Assembly (NCBI GenBank): GCA_002449845.1
Contig: DJXW01000030.1
Span: 60,235-124,234 of the forward strand
DNA length: 64,000 nt
Direction of reading: 5' to 3'
DNA from: Prevotella sp. UBA6994
Lineage (GTDB): Bacteria; Bacteroidota; Bacteroidia; Bacteroidales; Bacteroidaceae
Below, piece after piece: positions 24,022 through 32,900 of the stretch; the stretch's first letter is position 1, and each line of letters begins with the position of its first letter. Position numbers and translations under genes: made by a program. The notes under the pieces were generated by a model. The model did not search any database, had not been told where the DNA came from, and worked only from the letters and a program-made list of their open reading frames with translations.

Positions 24022-26009
24022 GACTAAATCTGAGTTCTCAGATTGTTTTAAATAAGATTCCCGAGGAGTTCTATAAGCCTAAAACGGCTATAGAACGCTC
24101 GGAAATCACAAGGTTAGAGAAGGTTCCCACAGATATTTTCCCCAAGATAGAGGACGCTGTAAAGAGTGTTGCCGATGTTATTGAGGATGAGATTAGACTG
24201 AAACAACGTGTGGGAAATTATTGCGTGTTGGGAATGGGTACTGGAAACTCTCTAACGCCTGTATTTGACGAGTTGATTAGACGTCACAAGGAAAATAATC
24301 TGAGCTTTAACAACGTGGTGGTTTTTAACGCCTACGAGTATTTTCCCCTATCCCCAACAGCCCAACACAGTGCTATTAACCAATTGCGTGAACGCTTCCT
24401 AAACTTCGTTGACATCGAGCCACAGAATATTTTCTCACCCGACGGAACGATTCCACAAGAAGAAGTACAGCAATATTGCAGACGATATGAACAACGTATC
24501 AAGACTTTCGGCGGTATTGACGTGATGTTGCTGGGTATCGGTCGTATCGGAAACATTGCTACCAACGAACCTGGATCTGGTCTTTCCAGTACGTCGCGCA
24601 TCATCTTGATTGATCCAACGTCAAGGGAGGAAATGACCATGAGCTTCGGTACCAACGAACCTGTGCCTCCTTGTTCTATCACGATGGGTATCTCTACCAT
24701 CCTCTCGGCTCGTAAGGTGTTCCTGACGGCTTGGGGTGAGGAGAAGGCTGACATCATCCGCAAGACGGTGGAAGGGTCTATCACTGATGCCATTCCTGCT
24801 TCTTTCTTACAGACTCATAATGATGCGCACGTGGTCATCGACTTGGCTGCGGCTTCACGCCTCACTCGCATCGTTCATCCTTGGTTGGTGAAATCGTGTA
24901 ACTGGACAGATAAGCTTGTCCGTTCAGCCTTGGTATGGTTGTGCCAGCTGACGGGAAAGCCTATCCTCAAACTTACCAACAAGGATTATAACGAAAATGG
25001 ATTGAGTGAATTGTTGGCTTTGTATGGTTCTGCCTATAATGCCAACATCAAGATATTTAATGATTTGCAACATACTATAACGGGATGGCCTGGCGGTAAG
25101 CCAGAGGCTGACGATACTTATCGTCCCGAACGTGCCACACCTTTCCCCAAGCGTGTGTTGGTGTTCTCTCCCCATCCTGATGATGATGTTATTTCGATGG
25201 GAGGTACCATCCAACGCCTGGTGTCGCAAGGACATGAGGTGCATGTGGCTTACGAAACGAGTGGAAACATTGCGGTAGGCGACGAGGAGGTGACTCGTTT
25301 CATGCACTTTATCAATGGCTTCAATCAACTATTCGGTAACTCTGAAGACAAGGTCATTACTAAGAAATATGAGGAAATCAAGTCGTTCCTCGCTTCTAAA
25401 AAGGAGGGCGACATGGATACACATGACATCCTGACTATCAAGGGATTGATTCGTAGGGGAGAGGCTCGCACGGCAAGCACCTTCAATCATATTCCGCTCA
25501 GTAGGGTGCATTTCTTGGACTTACCTTTCTATGAGAGTGGTAAAATCGAGAAATTGCCGATGGGCGAGAAGGATGTGCGCATTGTACAGGATTTGATTTC
25601 TAAAATCCAACCTCATCAGATATATGTGGCTGGTGACCTTGCTGATCCGCACGGTACGCACCGTAAGTGTACGGATGCTGTACTTGCTGCTATCGACGAG
25701 GAAAAGAATGCCGGTGCAGAGTGGCTGAAGGATTGCCGCATCTGGATGTACCGTGGCGCATGGGCAGAATGGGAAATCGAGAACATTGAGATGTGTGTGC
25801 CTATGAGTCCGGAGGAACTAAGGGCTAAGCGTAATGCAATCTTGAAACATCAGTCGCAGATGGAGAGTGCTCCTTTCTTGGGCAATGACGAACGTCTGTT
25901 CTGGCAACGTGCGGAAGATAGAAACCGTGGTACTGCCGACTTGTACGACCATCTGGGTCTTGCTTGTTATGAGGCAATGGAGGCTTTTGTGGAATATAAA
26001 CCGCTTTAA
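24018..26009 (+). CDS. degenerate NagB-like domain fused to a PIG-L/LmbE-type deacetylase
   Basis: This 663-residue protein has two parts. Residues 1-290 align with NagB, but three of four catalytic positions are replaced. FNMDEY becomes FNAYEY (D to Y106), and GPDGHIAFNE becomes GRIGNIATNE (D to I177, H to N179, with E184 kept). Deaminase activity is therefore doubtful. Residues about 378-640 are a PIG-L/LmbE zinc deacetylase, with PHPDDD (386-391) and DPHGTHRKC as metal sites. N-acetylglucosamine-type substrates are likely. It may make glucosamine phosphate for the intact NagB encoded just upstream, with its own NagB-like part acting as a sugar-phosphate sensor (inference). Confidence 0.85.
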   Translation: MRLNLSSQIVLNKIPEEFYKPKTAIERSEITRLEKVPTDIFPKIEDAVKSVADVIEDEIRLKQRVGNYCVLGMGTGNSLTPVFDELIRRHKENNLSFNNVVVFNAYEYFPLSPTAQHSAINQLRERFLNFVDIEPQNIFSPDGTIPQEEVQQYCRRYEQRIKTFGGIDVMLLGIGRIGNIATNEPGSGLSSTSRIILIDPTSREEMTMSFGTNEPVPPCSITMGISTILSARKVFLTAWGEEKADIIRKTVEGSITDAIPASFLQTHNDAHVVIDLAAASRLTRIVHPWLVKSCNWTDKLVRSALVWLCQLTGKPILKLTNKDYNENGLSELLALYGSAYNANIKIFNDLQHTITGWPGGKPEADDTYRPERATPFPKRVLVFSPHPDDDVISMGGTIQRLVSQGHEVHVAYETSGNIAVGDEEVTRFMHFINGFNQLFGNSEDKVITKKYEEIKSFLASKKEGDMDTHDILTIKGLIRRGEARTASTFNHIPLSRVHFLDLPFYESGKIEKLPMGEKDVRIVQDLISKIQPHQIYVAGDLADPHGTHRKCTDAVLAAIDEEKNAGAEWLKDCRIWMYRGAWAEWEIENIEMCVPMSPEELRAKRNAILKHQSQMESAPFLGNDERLFWQRAEDRNRGTADLYDHLGLACYEAMEAFVEYKPL

Positions 26010-26091
26010 GTATTGTCTTTACTCCTTAACTCCTTGAAACTCCTGAACTACAAAGTAGTTGAGCGTAGAGAAACTTGAATCAATAACAAAT

Positions 26092-28101
26092 ATGAGAAAA
26101 ATATTTTTATCTTTGGCGTTCCTCCTGTCTGTCTCTGTTTTGGCAGACGAAAAAGTGGTGTCTTCACCAGATGGACGACTTGTAGTAACCGTCGCTTGCA
26201 ATGATGGTAAGGCTACGTATGGTGTGAAATATGATGGTCAAGAACTGTTGAAGCCTTCCTCTCTTGGATTGAAAACCAACGTCGGGGATTTCACGAAAGG
26301 CTTGAAGATGCTGCCTGACGAGAAACGGGATACTTTGCGCTATGCTTACCTGCTCTCTCGCTCTAAGTTTTCAAGTGTTGCGGTGGTGGCTAATCAGTTG
26401 AAAGTCAGTTTTGCAACGGAGTCAAAGATTCCCATGAGCATTGTCTTTTGCGTGAAAGACAATGATGTGGCATTTAAATATCAGTTGGAGAGAGGACCAA
26501 ACAACAATCCTAAATGTGCCGTCGTGTATGGTGAAGCTACGGCGTTTAACATGCCCGATGAGACACGCACGTTCCTGTGTCCACAGATTACGCCAATGAC
26601 GGGGTGGGAGCGTACCAAACCAAGCTATGAGGAGGAGTATGAGGCTGATGCTCCCATGAACCAGAAGTCTAAGTTTGGTGTGGGTTATACCTTCCCTTGT
26701 CTCTTCCGTGTTCCGTCATCTGTCTCGTCATCTGTCCCGTCTGTTGTGGCATCGCCACAACTCTCAAACCACTGGCTCCTCATCAGCGAGACTGGTGTGA
26801 GCAGTGCTTACTGTGGCTCTCGCCTCAGCGACTATGAGGCGGGCAAAGGCTATACCATTGCTTATCCGCAACCTGGAGAAAACAATGGCTTTGGTTCTGA
26901 GAGCGCTGGCATTACGCTTCCTGGTGAAACGCCTTGGCGCACGATAACCGTGGGCAATAGTTTGAAGCCCATCGTGGAAACCACTGTCGCCTTTGATTTC
27001 GTCACTCCTCTTTACGAGCCTTCCACTCAATACCAACCTGGACGATATACGTGGAGCTGGCTTATATGGCAAGACAATTCGATTAATTATGATGACCAGG
27101 TGAAGTTTATCGATCTTGCTGCTGCCCAAGGATATGAATATACGTTGGTGGATAATTGGTGGGACACGCAGATTGGTCGTGAGAAGATAGAGAAACTGTC
27201 TGAGTATGCGCAATCTAAGGGTGTTCATCTGATGCTTTGGTTCAGTTCCAATGGCTTTGAGAATGATGCACCACAAGGACCTCGTAACGTGATGAACAAT
27301 TCCATTACACGTAAGAAATACATGTCGTGGATGCAGAATATTGGCGTGAAGGGTATCAAGGTGGATTTCTTTGGTGGAGACAAGCAGGAAACGATGCGTC
27401 TTTATGAGGATATTCTCAGTGATGCTAACGACTACGGCTTGCAGGTGATTTTCCACGGATGTACGTTACCGCGTGGATGGGAACGGATGTACCCCAATTA
27501 TGTGGGTAGCGAAGGAGCTTTGGCTTCAGAGAATGTGTACTTTACCGATTACCATGCCAAGAAAGAGGGTTTTGAGATGGCGATGCATCCCTTCTCCAGA
27601 AATGCTGTGGGTGCCTTCGATTGGGGTGGTGTGATCATGAACCGCTATCTGAGTAAGGATAACAAGAGTCGTCACCAGCGATTCACGTCGGATGTCTTCG
27701 AAATGGCAACTGCCATCACCAACCAGTGTAGCGTGAATTGCATTGCCATGCAACCGAATAACCTCCAAGAACTTCCTCAGTTTGAACTTGACTTCCTCCG
27801 ACAGATTCCTACCTCATGGGATGAGACTCGTTTCATCGATGGCTATCCTACTCGCTATGCAGTGATTGCCCGTCGTACGGGAAATAAATGGTATGTGGGT
27901 GGTATCAATGGTACTGACAAGCCTTTGTCGCTTACTCTTCAACTTCCGATGTTTGCAGGTAAGACCGTGAGTTATTATGTGGATGAACCAAAAAAAACAG
28001 GCGAAATCCTTCCTACATCTTCCTTGAAGACGTTGAAAGTCAATAAGAAAGGTGAGGCAAAAGTCACAATCCAACCTATGGGAGGAATTATTCTGAAGTA
28101 A
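26092..28101 (+). CDS. GH97 family alpha-glycosidase, secreted, retaining-type
   Basis: This 669-residue protein has a signal peptide (MRKIFLSLAFLLSVSVLADE). It has an N-terminal beta-sandwich (about 20-300), the (beta/alpha)8 barrel entered at RYTWSWLIWQDNS, and a C-terminal beta-domain. The barrel motifs TLVDNWWD and GIKVDFFGGDKQ (Asp near 425) and GSEGALASENVYF (Glu near 480) are present. In the characterised GH97 retaining alpha-galactosidase the Asp nucleophile and Glu acid/base have the same roughly 55-residue spacing. An alpha-galactosidase is therefore more likely than the inverting SusB-type glucosidase. The ATG at 26092 is chosen over an upstream TTG. It follows the nag genes by 82 bp. 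Confidence 0.85.
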   Translation: MRKIFLSLAFLLSVSVLADEKVVSSPDGRLVVTVACNDGKATYGVKYDGQELLKPSSLGLKTNVGDFTKGLKMLPDEKRDTLRYAYLLSRSKFSSVAVVANQLKVSFATESKIPMSIVFCVKDNDVAFKYQLERGPNNNPKCAVVYGEATAFNMPDETRTFLCPQITPMTGWERTKPSYEEEYEADAPMNQKSKFGVGYTFPCLFRVPSSVSSSVPSVVASPQLSNHWLLISETGVSSAYCGSRLSDYEAGKGYTIAYPQPGENNGFGSESAGITLPGETPWRTITVGNSLKPIVETTVAFDFVTPLYEPSTQYQPGRYTWSWLIWQDNSINYDDQVKFIDLAAAQGYEYTLVDNWWDTQIGREKIEKLSEYAQSKGVHLMLWFSSNGFENDAPQGPRNVMNNSITRKKYMSWMQNIGVKGIKVDFFGGDKQETMRLYEDILSDANDYGLQVIFHGCTLPRGWERMYPNYVGSEGALASENVYFTDYHAKKEGFEMAMHPFSRNAVGAFDWGGVIMNRYLSKDNKSRHQRFTSDVFEMATAITNQCSVNCIAMQPNNLQELPQFELDFLRQIPTSWDETRFIDGYPTRYAVIARRTGNKWYVGGINGTDKPLSLTLQLPMFAGKTVSYYVDEPKKTGEILPTSSLKTLKVNKKGEAKVTIQPMGGIILK

Positions 28102-28106
28102 CATAC

Positions 28107-28153
28107 ACTCTGAAGGAGTAGCCCATATATGTATTGGGCGACTCTTTCAGAGT
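28107..28153 (+). terminator. hairpin downstream of the GH97 gene
   Basis: Arms at 28107-28125 (starts ACTCTGAA) and 28135-28153 (ends TTCAGAGT) form a 19-bp stem with one mismatch and one G-T pair, 5 bp after the stop codon. It lacks a strong U-tract. Confidence 0.65.
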
Positions 28154-28230
28154 CGTTAGTTCCTGGTATCCTTAAATCCTATCATTCTTAGTCTTTTTGA
28201 ATGAATGATTGTTATAGAAAGGTTAATCTT

Positions 28231-28657
28231 GGATCAATAGATTTTTCATAGGGGAGGAAGATTCATAATTGACAATTCATAATTCATAATTGATAATTAA
28301 TCTCGATTTATTTGTCACGATTGAGGGAAATGCCGTAGGCATTAGATGTCAGTAGCCAGCCATACAGCCGTGCCGATAGGTATGGCGAAATGGCTGGGAT
28401 AGAGGATGCAGCAAACGGAATACCCTGCCATAGGTAGGGGACACCAATAGGCATATTGCCTACCTATGGCAGGCTTTTTCTCTTCCCGACCTTTTAACCA
28501 GCCATTTCGGTCTACCTGACGGCAGACCTGTATGGCTGGCTACTGACATCTGATGCCTAACGGCATTTTTCTGTACAGAATGATTATTAATCGACATTGA
28601 ACACAAACACATTCATCTATGTTCAATCTCTCCTCCTATGAAAAAACTATTGAGTCC
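28231..28657. mobile_element. 427-bp nested inverted-repeat element, copy 1 (MITE-like, non-coding)
   Basis: The outer ends are inverted: GGATCAATAGATTTTTCATAGG at the left and CCTATGAAAAAACTATTGAGTCC at the right (28635-28657). Inside, a second long pair of arms carries GCCGTAGGCATTAGATGTCAGTAGCCAGCCATACAG (about 28332-28367) with its complement near 28530-28566. A third, inner palindrome is CTGCCATAGGTAGG / CCTACCTATGGCAG. A second copy with the same plan lies at 34335-34769. There is no transposase or open frame of note. The outer left part holds a TAATTCATAATTGA repeat. It fills the 570-bp gap 28102-28671 with the GH97 hairpin. It could be a non-autonomous transposon or a structured RNA element. 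Confidence 0.6.
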
Positions 28658-28671
28658 TAATCTCTTGCTTC

Positions 28672-29013
28672 TTACTTCTTGCTTCTTCTTAAATATTTCA
28701 CCCATGCGTAGGGCTTGCGTTTTAGTAAGTAGTTGGGGTCATACATGTGGTCGTATGCTTCCCTTTCCATAGAGATATTAGAATATGCACGACCCTTCAT
28801 GGGAAGTCGTATTAACCATTCCACCACATACCACACGTAAAAGCCCACTACAAACAACTCCAGCATCTGCTTCGTATGAATGCGCTCATGCTGAATGACA
28901 TCTGCTGTAATGGTTGCTCCTTTTCGACAGAAGAGAATGCCAAACAAATTGATGGCCTCATACTTCTTGAACGGTATAAATCTGTTGTGAATGATTTTCA
29001 CGCAATTATCCAA
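28672..29013 (-). CDS. small HExxH-motif protein, putative membrane-associated metallopeptidase-like
   Basis: This 113-residue protein has QHERIHTKQ, an HExxH zinc motif (H42, E43, H46), then a hydrophobic stretch (MLELFVVGFYVWYVVEWLI) that could insert in the membrane. A later MEREAYDHM may supply the third ligand. The compact plan recalls the catalytic core of M48/M56-type peptidases reduced to a minimum, and is a recognised but uncharacterised kind of Bacteroidota protein. It is the last gene of a three-gene minus-strand row behind a toxin-antitoxin pair, beginning at the base after the toxin stop. Activity is unproven. Confidence 0.6.
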   Translation of the reverse strand: MDNCVKIIHNRFIPFKKYEAINLFGILFCRKGATITADVIQHERIHTKQMLELFVVGFYVWYVVEWLIRLPMKGRAYSNISMEREAYDHMYDPNYLLKRKPYAWVKYLRRSKK

Positions 29014-29355
29014 TTATTTAAGTCCCATGTCTCTTACAATTTTTCTCATTGTCTCATTTTTTACACTTGAAACATCGGCTTTATCGTATATGTAAACAAG
29101 GGCTATTATCATATCATTACTTGAAATGATGATGTTGAAAGTTATAATTCTTGCCCCACCAGCCTTACCTTTTCCTTTGCTTTTAATGCTCATGCGAATT
29201 TTTCGCAATCCACCTCCTAAATCAATTCCTTGAAAAGGATTTTCCTCAATACTTTTTCGTATTTCTATAAGATCATTTTTCAATGATGGATAGCGTTTTG
29301 ATAAAGACTTGATGGCTTTAATAAATGCGGGAGAGGGCCGAAATTCATAATTCAT
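29014..29355 (-). CDS. RelE/ParE-superfamily toxin
   Basis: This 113-residue basic protein has the size and pattern of a type II toxin. An N-terminal helix pair (SPAFIKAIKSLSKRYPSLKNDLIEIRKSI) leads into a beta-sheet with LRKIRMSIKSKGKGKAGGARIITF, then IIALVYIYDKAD. The C-terminal helix ends RKIVRDMGLK. The GGxRxI...Y-KxD arrangement fits ParE/HigB-like toxins rather than an enzyme. The gene overlaps the upstream antitoxin gene by 11 bp. Confidence 0.8.
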   Translation of the reverse strand: MNYEFRPSPAFIKAIKSLSKRYPSLKNDLIEIRKSIEENPFQGIDLGGGLRKIRMSIKSKGKGKAGGARIITFNIIISSNDMIIALVYIYDKADVSSVKNETMRKIVRDMGLK

Positions 29356-29578
29356 TTATCATTTCCTCCCATGTACCAAATTCTATTTTACCTTCTTTGA
29401 AATCTTTTGCTTGACCAACAGCTTCACGAAAATCGTTTATAAATGTGTCTCTATTAGTCTTTTTTCTATTCGTGTCTCTGATAACTTGTATTTTATCAAT
29501 GCCACTAATGCGTTTCAATATTTTTTTCAGTTCGGGAATCATGGTGTGGTCACCAATATCCAAAATCATTTGTGTCAT
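29345..29578 (-). CDS. antitoxin of the RelE/ParE-type pair
   Basis: This 77-residue protein precedes and overlaps the toxin gene, in the usual antitoxin-first order. It starts MTQMILDIGDHTMIPELKKILKRISGID, which looks like a short beta-strand and helix DNA-binding part. It ends in a helical acidic tail (KEGKIEFGTWEEMINEL) that could wrap the toxin. The identity is inferred mainly from context. Confidence 0.7.
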   Translation of the reverse strand: MTQMILDIGDHTMIPELKKILKRISGIDKIQVIRDTNRKKTNRDTFINDFREAVGQAKDFKEGKIEFGTWEEMINEL

Positions 29579-29625
29579 AATAATCCTTTGCTTTTATAAA
29601 AGTTAGTATATGTTTTTACTTTTTG

Positions 29626-29633
29626 CAAAAATA
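29626..29633 (-). promoter_or_regulatory. -7 box for the antitoxin-toxin row
   Basis: The minus strand reads TATTTTTG, a consensus TAnnTTTG about 48 bp upstream of the antitoxin start. No matching -33 was found. Confidence 0.5.
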
Positions 29634-29692
29634 AGGAAAAATGTTTGATAATCCATCATTTTTCTTTTGTTTTTTACGTAGGTTAACGTAAA

Positions 29693-29721
29693 AGGGGCAG
29701 GTCATTGATGAACCTGCCCCT
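29693..29721 (-). terminator. intrinsic terminator closing module 2
   Basis: AGGGGCAGGT (29693-29702) pairs with ACCTGCCCCT (29712-29721). The minus strand continues TTTTACG. It lies about 45 bp beyond the stop of the small SVWDE protein. Confidence 0.85.
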
Positions 29722-29764
29722 CTTGCTTATGGAAGATTTTTATAAAAATCTCTTTCTTTTCATT

Positions 29765-29959
29765 TTACTCGTCCCAAACGCTGATGCCTTTGGCACGACC
29801 TTCAACATCATCACCTGCTGGAGGATTTTGGTCATTGTCGCCAACACCACCTTGTGACCAGTGGTTAGGATCATTGGGATCTTGACTCAGATTCTGGAGT
29901 AAACTCTCGATCTCTACGCTTGTTAGCGTGGTCTCTGGTACAAAATATGTTTTCTTCAT
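29765..29959 (-). CDS. small SVWDE-tail protein 2 (unknown function)
   Basis: This 64-residue acidic protein starts MKKTYFVPETTLTSVEIESL and ends RAKGISVWDE. The middle is rich in Asn, Asp, Pro and Gly (QDPNDPNHWSQGGVGDNDQN), and a QGG lies near residue 37. There is no signal peptide. It is a paralogue of the products at 12390-12560 and 34870-35034 by opening and exact C-terminus. It lies 25 bp downstream of the 1133-residue secreted protein and is followed by a terminator. Confidence 0.78.
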   Translation of the reverse strand: MKKTYFVPETTLTSVEIESLLQNLSQDPNDPNHWSQGGVGDNDQNPPAGDDVEGRAKGISVWDE

Positions 29960-29984
29960 AATTAAAATATGTATTATCGTTTAA

Positions 29985-32900
29985 TTACTTAACCAATACT
30001 TTCTTGCCATTGACAATGTTGATACCCTTCTGTGCCTTCTGGAGTTTCTGACCATTGAGGTTGTAGATGTTGCCAGAGAGGTTGTTCAGGAGTTCAACTG
30101 CCTCGATACCGTCAACAACGAAACCACCGAAGTTGAATGCTACATTTGCAGGCTCTTCTGTACCAACAAATTGCAAGTATGCACGATAAGCTTGGAGACG
30201 GTTGCCACCAGATGCTTTAACGAATCTCTCTTTACCAGCAATATAGTCTTTGTCACCGATAGGACTTTCACCCTTCTTCCATTCGCTATAAGTACCTCTG
30301 AAGTCGAATTGATCGTTCGGGTCATCTGTTACACATTCATTATACCATCCACCACCAGGATTGATGTTCTTTGTTCCGAATGTCAAGTTTTCTGTTTGAT
30401 CAGCGGCAACGAATACAGCGTATGGAGTGTTAGCTTGCAATGTAACAACACCGTCAACAGGAGCAACCTTCTGGAAGTTGAAGGTCAAACCGTCAGCTTC
30501 TACTGTAGTACCTGTGTAAGCAAGTACGGTAGTTGCACCAAGTTCTGCATCAGTTGTCTCAAATGGGAATATTACAGTGTTCAAACCTTCGAGCAACTTG
30601 CGGTCGGTAATCACAGATGTAGCAATTTGTGCCTCAGGAGCCCACTCGTCTGTACCAGCGATTTCAACAATATTCTGAATCTCTTGCTTTGAGAGCAATG
30701 TAGCATCGGCAATTGACATCCACTGATATTGTGTAGTTGCCTCAGCATAGAATGTCATGGTAACTTCTGTTGTCTCAGTCAAAGTGAATGGGAGATAACG
30801 CCATTCCCAACCAAAACCAAGTCCGTTGTGAGCAAAGTTGTCGCCTTCGAATGCAGCGTTACCGTTGAGGTCGATACCCTTAGCAGTATTGCCAACACTT
30901 GGCAAACTTACGGTGTTCTCGGTAGCTGTACAAGATACCAAACTTGTGGTACCAGCAGAAGAACGAGCAGCAACCTTCAACATATAGTCACCAGCTGGCA
31001 ATTTAGCGGTCTTCTCATATTTGATTGTCCAACCATTTGCATTACCATAGCCATTCTTATCTTGCTCATAGTAAGCATGTGTCTGGCCACTCCAGTGTTC
31101 ATTGCTCAGGTAATTAGGTTCTGCGGGTTCGCCTGCAACAGTTGCGGTACCTGTCCACTCACCGAATGTACCGATAACAGGAGCATAGTCGAATTTATAG
31201 TTCTCATTAACAAAGTTGAACTCAGCAACCTTCAAAGCGTTTACGCCAGCGGCAGCAGCAGCAGCGTTTGCAGGTTCTTCACCTGGAGTAACGCCAATCA
31301 TCTCAGCGATAGCCTTCTCAGCTGCGTATGCGTCGTAAGCAGGAGCAGCAGCGATGAATGCTTGTGTAGCAGCGAGCAAAGCATCGGTCTTCTCGATGTA
31401 GCTTGCCTTGGTATGCTCAGGAACATCAGCCTTAGCGGCGGTAATAGCGGTAAGTTCGTCTCCCGTTACTTTTGCGTTAGCCTCATCTTCAAGGGCAGCA
31501 TTAGCGGCAGCAACAGCCTCAGCCCATCTGTTATCATATTCTGTGAGGTCAACCTTTGAACCATAATACTTCAAGGTGAAGTCGCGGAAGATGGTCCACT
31601 TGTCAGTTTGTGTATCATTGTTCACGATACCAATCTTGATGTCATTGCTTTCTCCCTCAAGAGCGAACTTCAATGCAACCTTACCATTTCCACCATCGAA
31701 GTAAGTCTTAGCTCCAGCCATGTTGTTTACAACAGAAGACTCTACACCAGGAATCAATATCTTGTCTTCGCCTGCATAGAAGTAAGTAGCGTGATTACCA
31801 GCACGGTGGAAACCAGTTACACCAAATTCGTATGTACCGATTGGCAGACCCTTCAGGTTCTGATAGAAGTCAAAGTTCTGCTGATAGAATTCGGTCTCTT
31901 CATAGTCGACAACGCCCCAGCTGTAGTTTCCGTTAGGTGTACCTTCTGCTGTCCAGTAGTTCGTGTTTTGGCGAACAGATGGGTTGTCGATGATAGCGTT
32001 GGTCAGGTCAAACTCTCCTTCCTCTACTGTTGAAACGTAAGCGAGCAGGGCAGCACGAACGGCAGCAACTGCAGATTCAATTTCCTCAGCGGAGGTAGCT
32101 GCGTTAGCTTGAGCGTCGGGAGCGGTAGTGTCTAATTCGCTGTTGATAGCAAGACAGGCAGCCTTGATTTCATTGTAGCGACCATATTCATTCTGAAGAG
32201 CCTTGGCAGTTACTGTTGCATCTTTGATGGCATTGATAGCAGCAGTATATTCATCACCAGTTTCATATTCCTTGTTGTTTTCGGCAATAACAGCTGCAAG
32301 AGCTTGGTATGCCACGGCAGGAACGGTTCCCTCAACAGCCTCTGCCTCTGCAACGGCAGCAGCCAAAGCTTCGATATAAGGAGTCAAGTCAGTAAGTCCA
32401 CCAAGATACTTCAACTGGAAGTTATCCCAGATACACCACGTGTTTGTACGAGTACCTTTCACACCTACTGTAAGTTTTCCGTCTGTAACGGTAACGTCAA
32501 TAGGACCAACTACATAGTTGCCAGCGGTGAATTGATCAGACATTGTAGTCATGCTGGATTCGCCATTGACCATAGGCTTGAATGGTGCTGAAGCCTCATT
32601 GGCATATACTACAGGCATGTCTTGGCCTGTAACATCATATTCTGTTAAGGCTGCTTGCGCAGTGACCTGATACTTACCGTTTAATACGTTGATAGTTTGG
32701 CTCAGGGTGAATGCAGCTCGCCAAGACTCTGCACATGGGTTTGCAGGTATGGATCCTCCAAACAGATTCTGGTTGCTTGCAACCATCGTCCAAGGCTGGA
32801 TAATGTTGTAGCTGAAGCTGGCATTCTTGATTAATGGAGTTACGTCAACGGGATTGTCCTCTGTTGCGTTTTCCATTCCAATGATGGTCGCATCCTTGTC

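Noticed and set aside
26059..26091. TTG start for the GH97 protein
   Set aside because: The ATG at 26092 directly gives a typical signal peptide.
30171..32591. Long plus-strand open frames antisense to module 2
   Set aside because: They arise from the low stop-codon frequency opposite Ala/Glu/Thr-rich coding sequence and have no domain or start signals.
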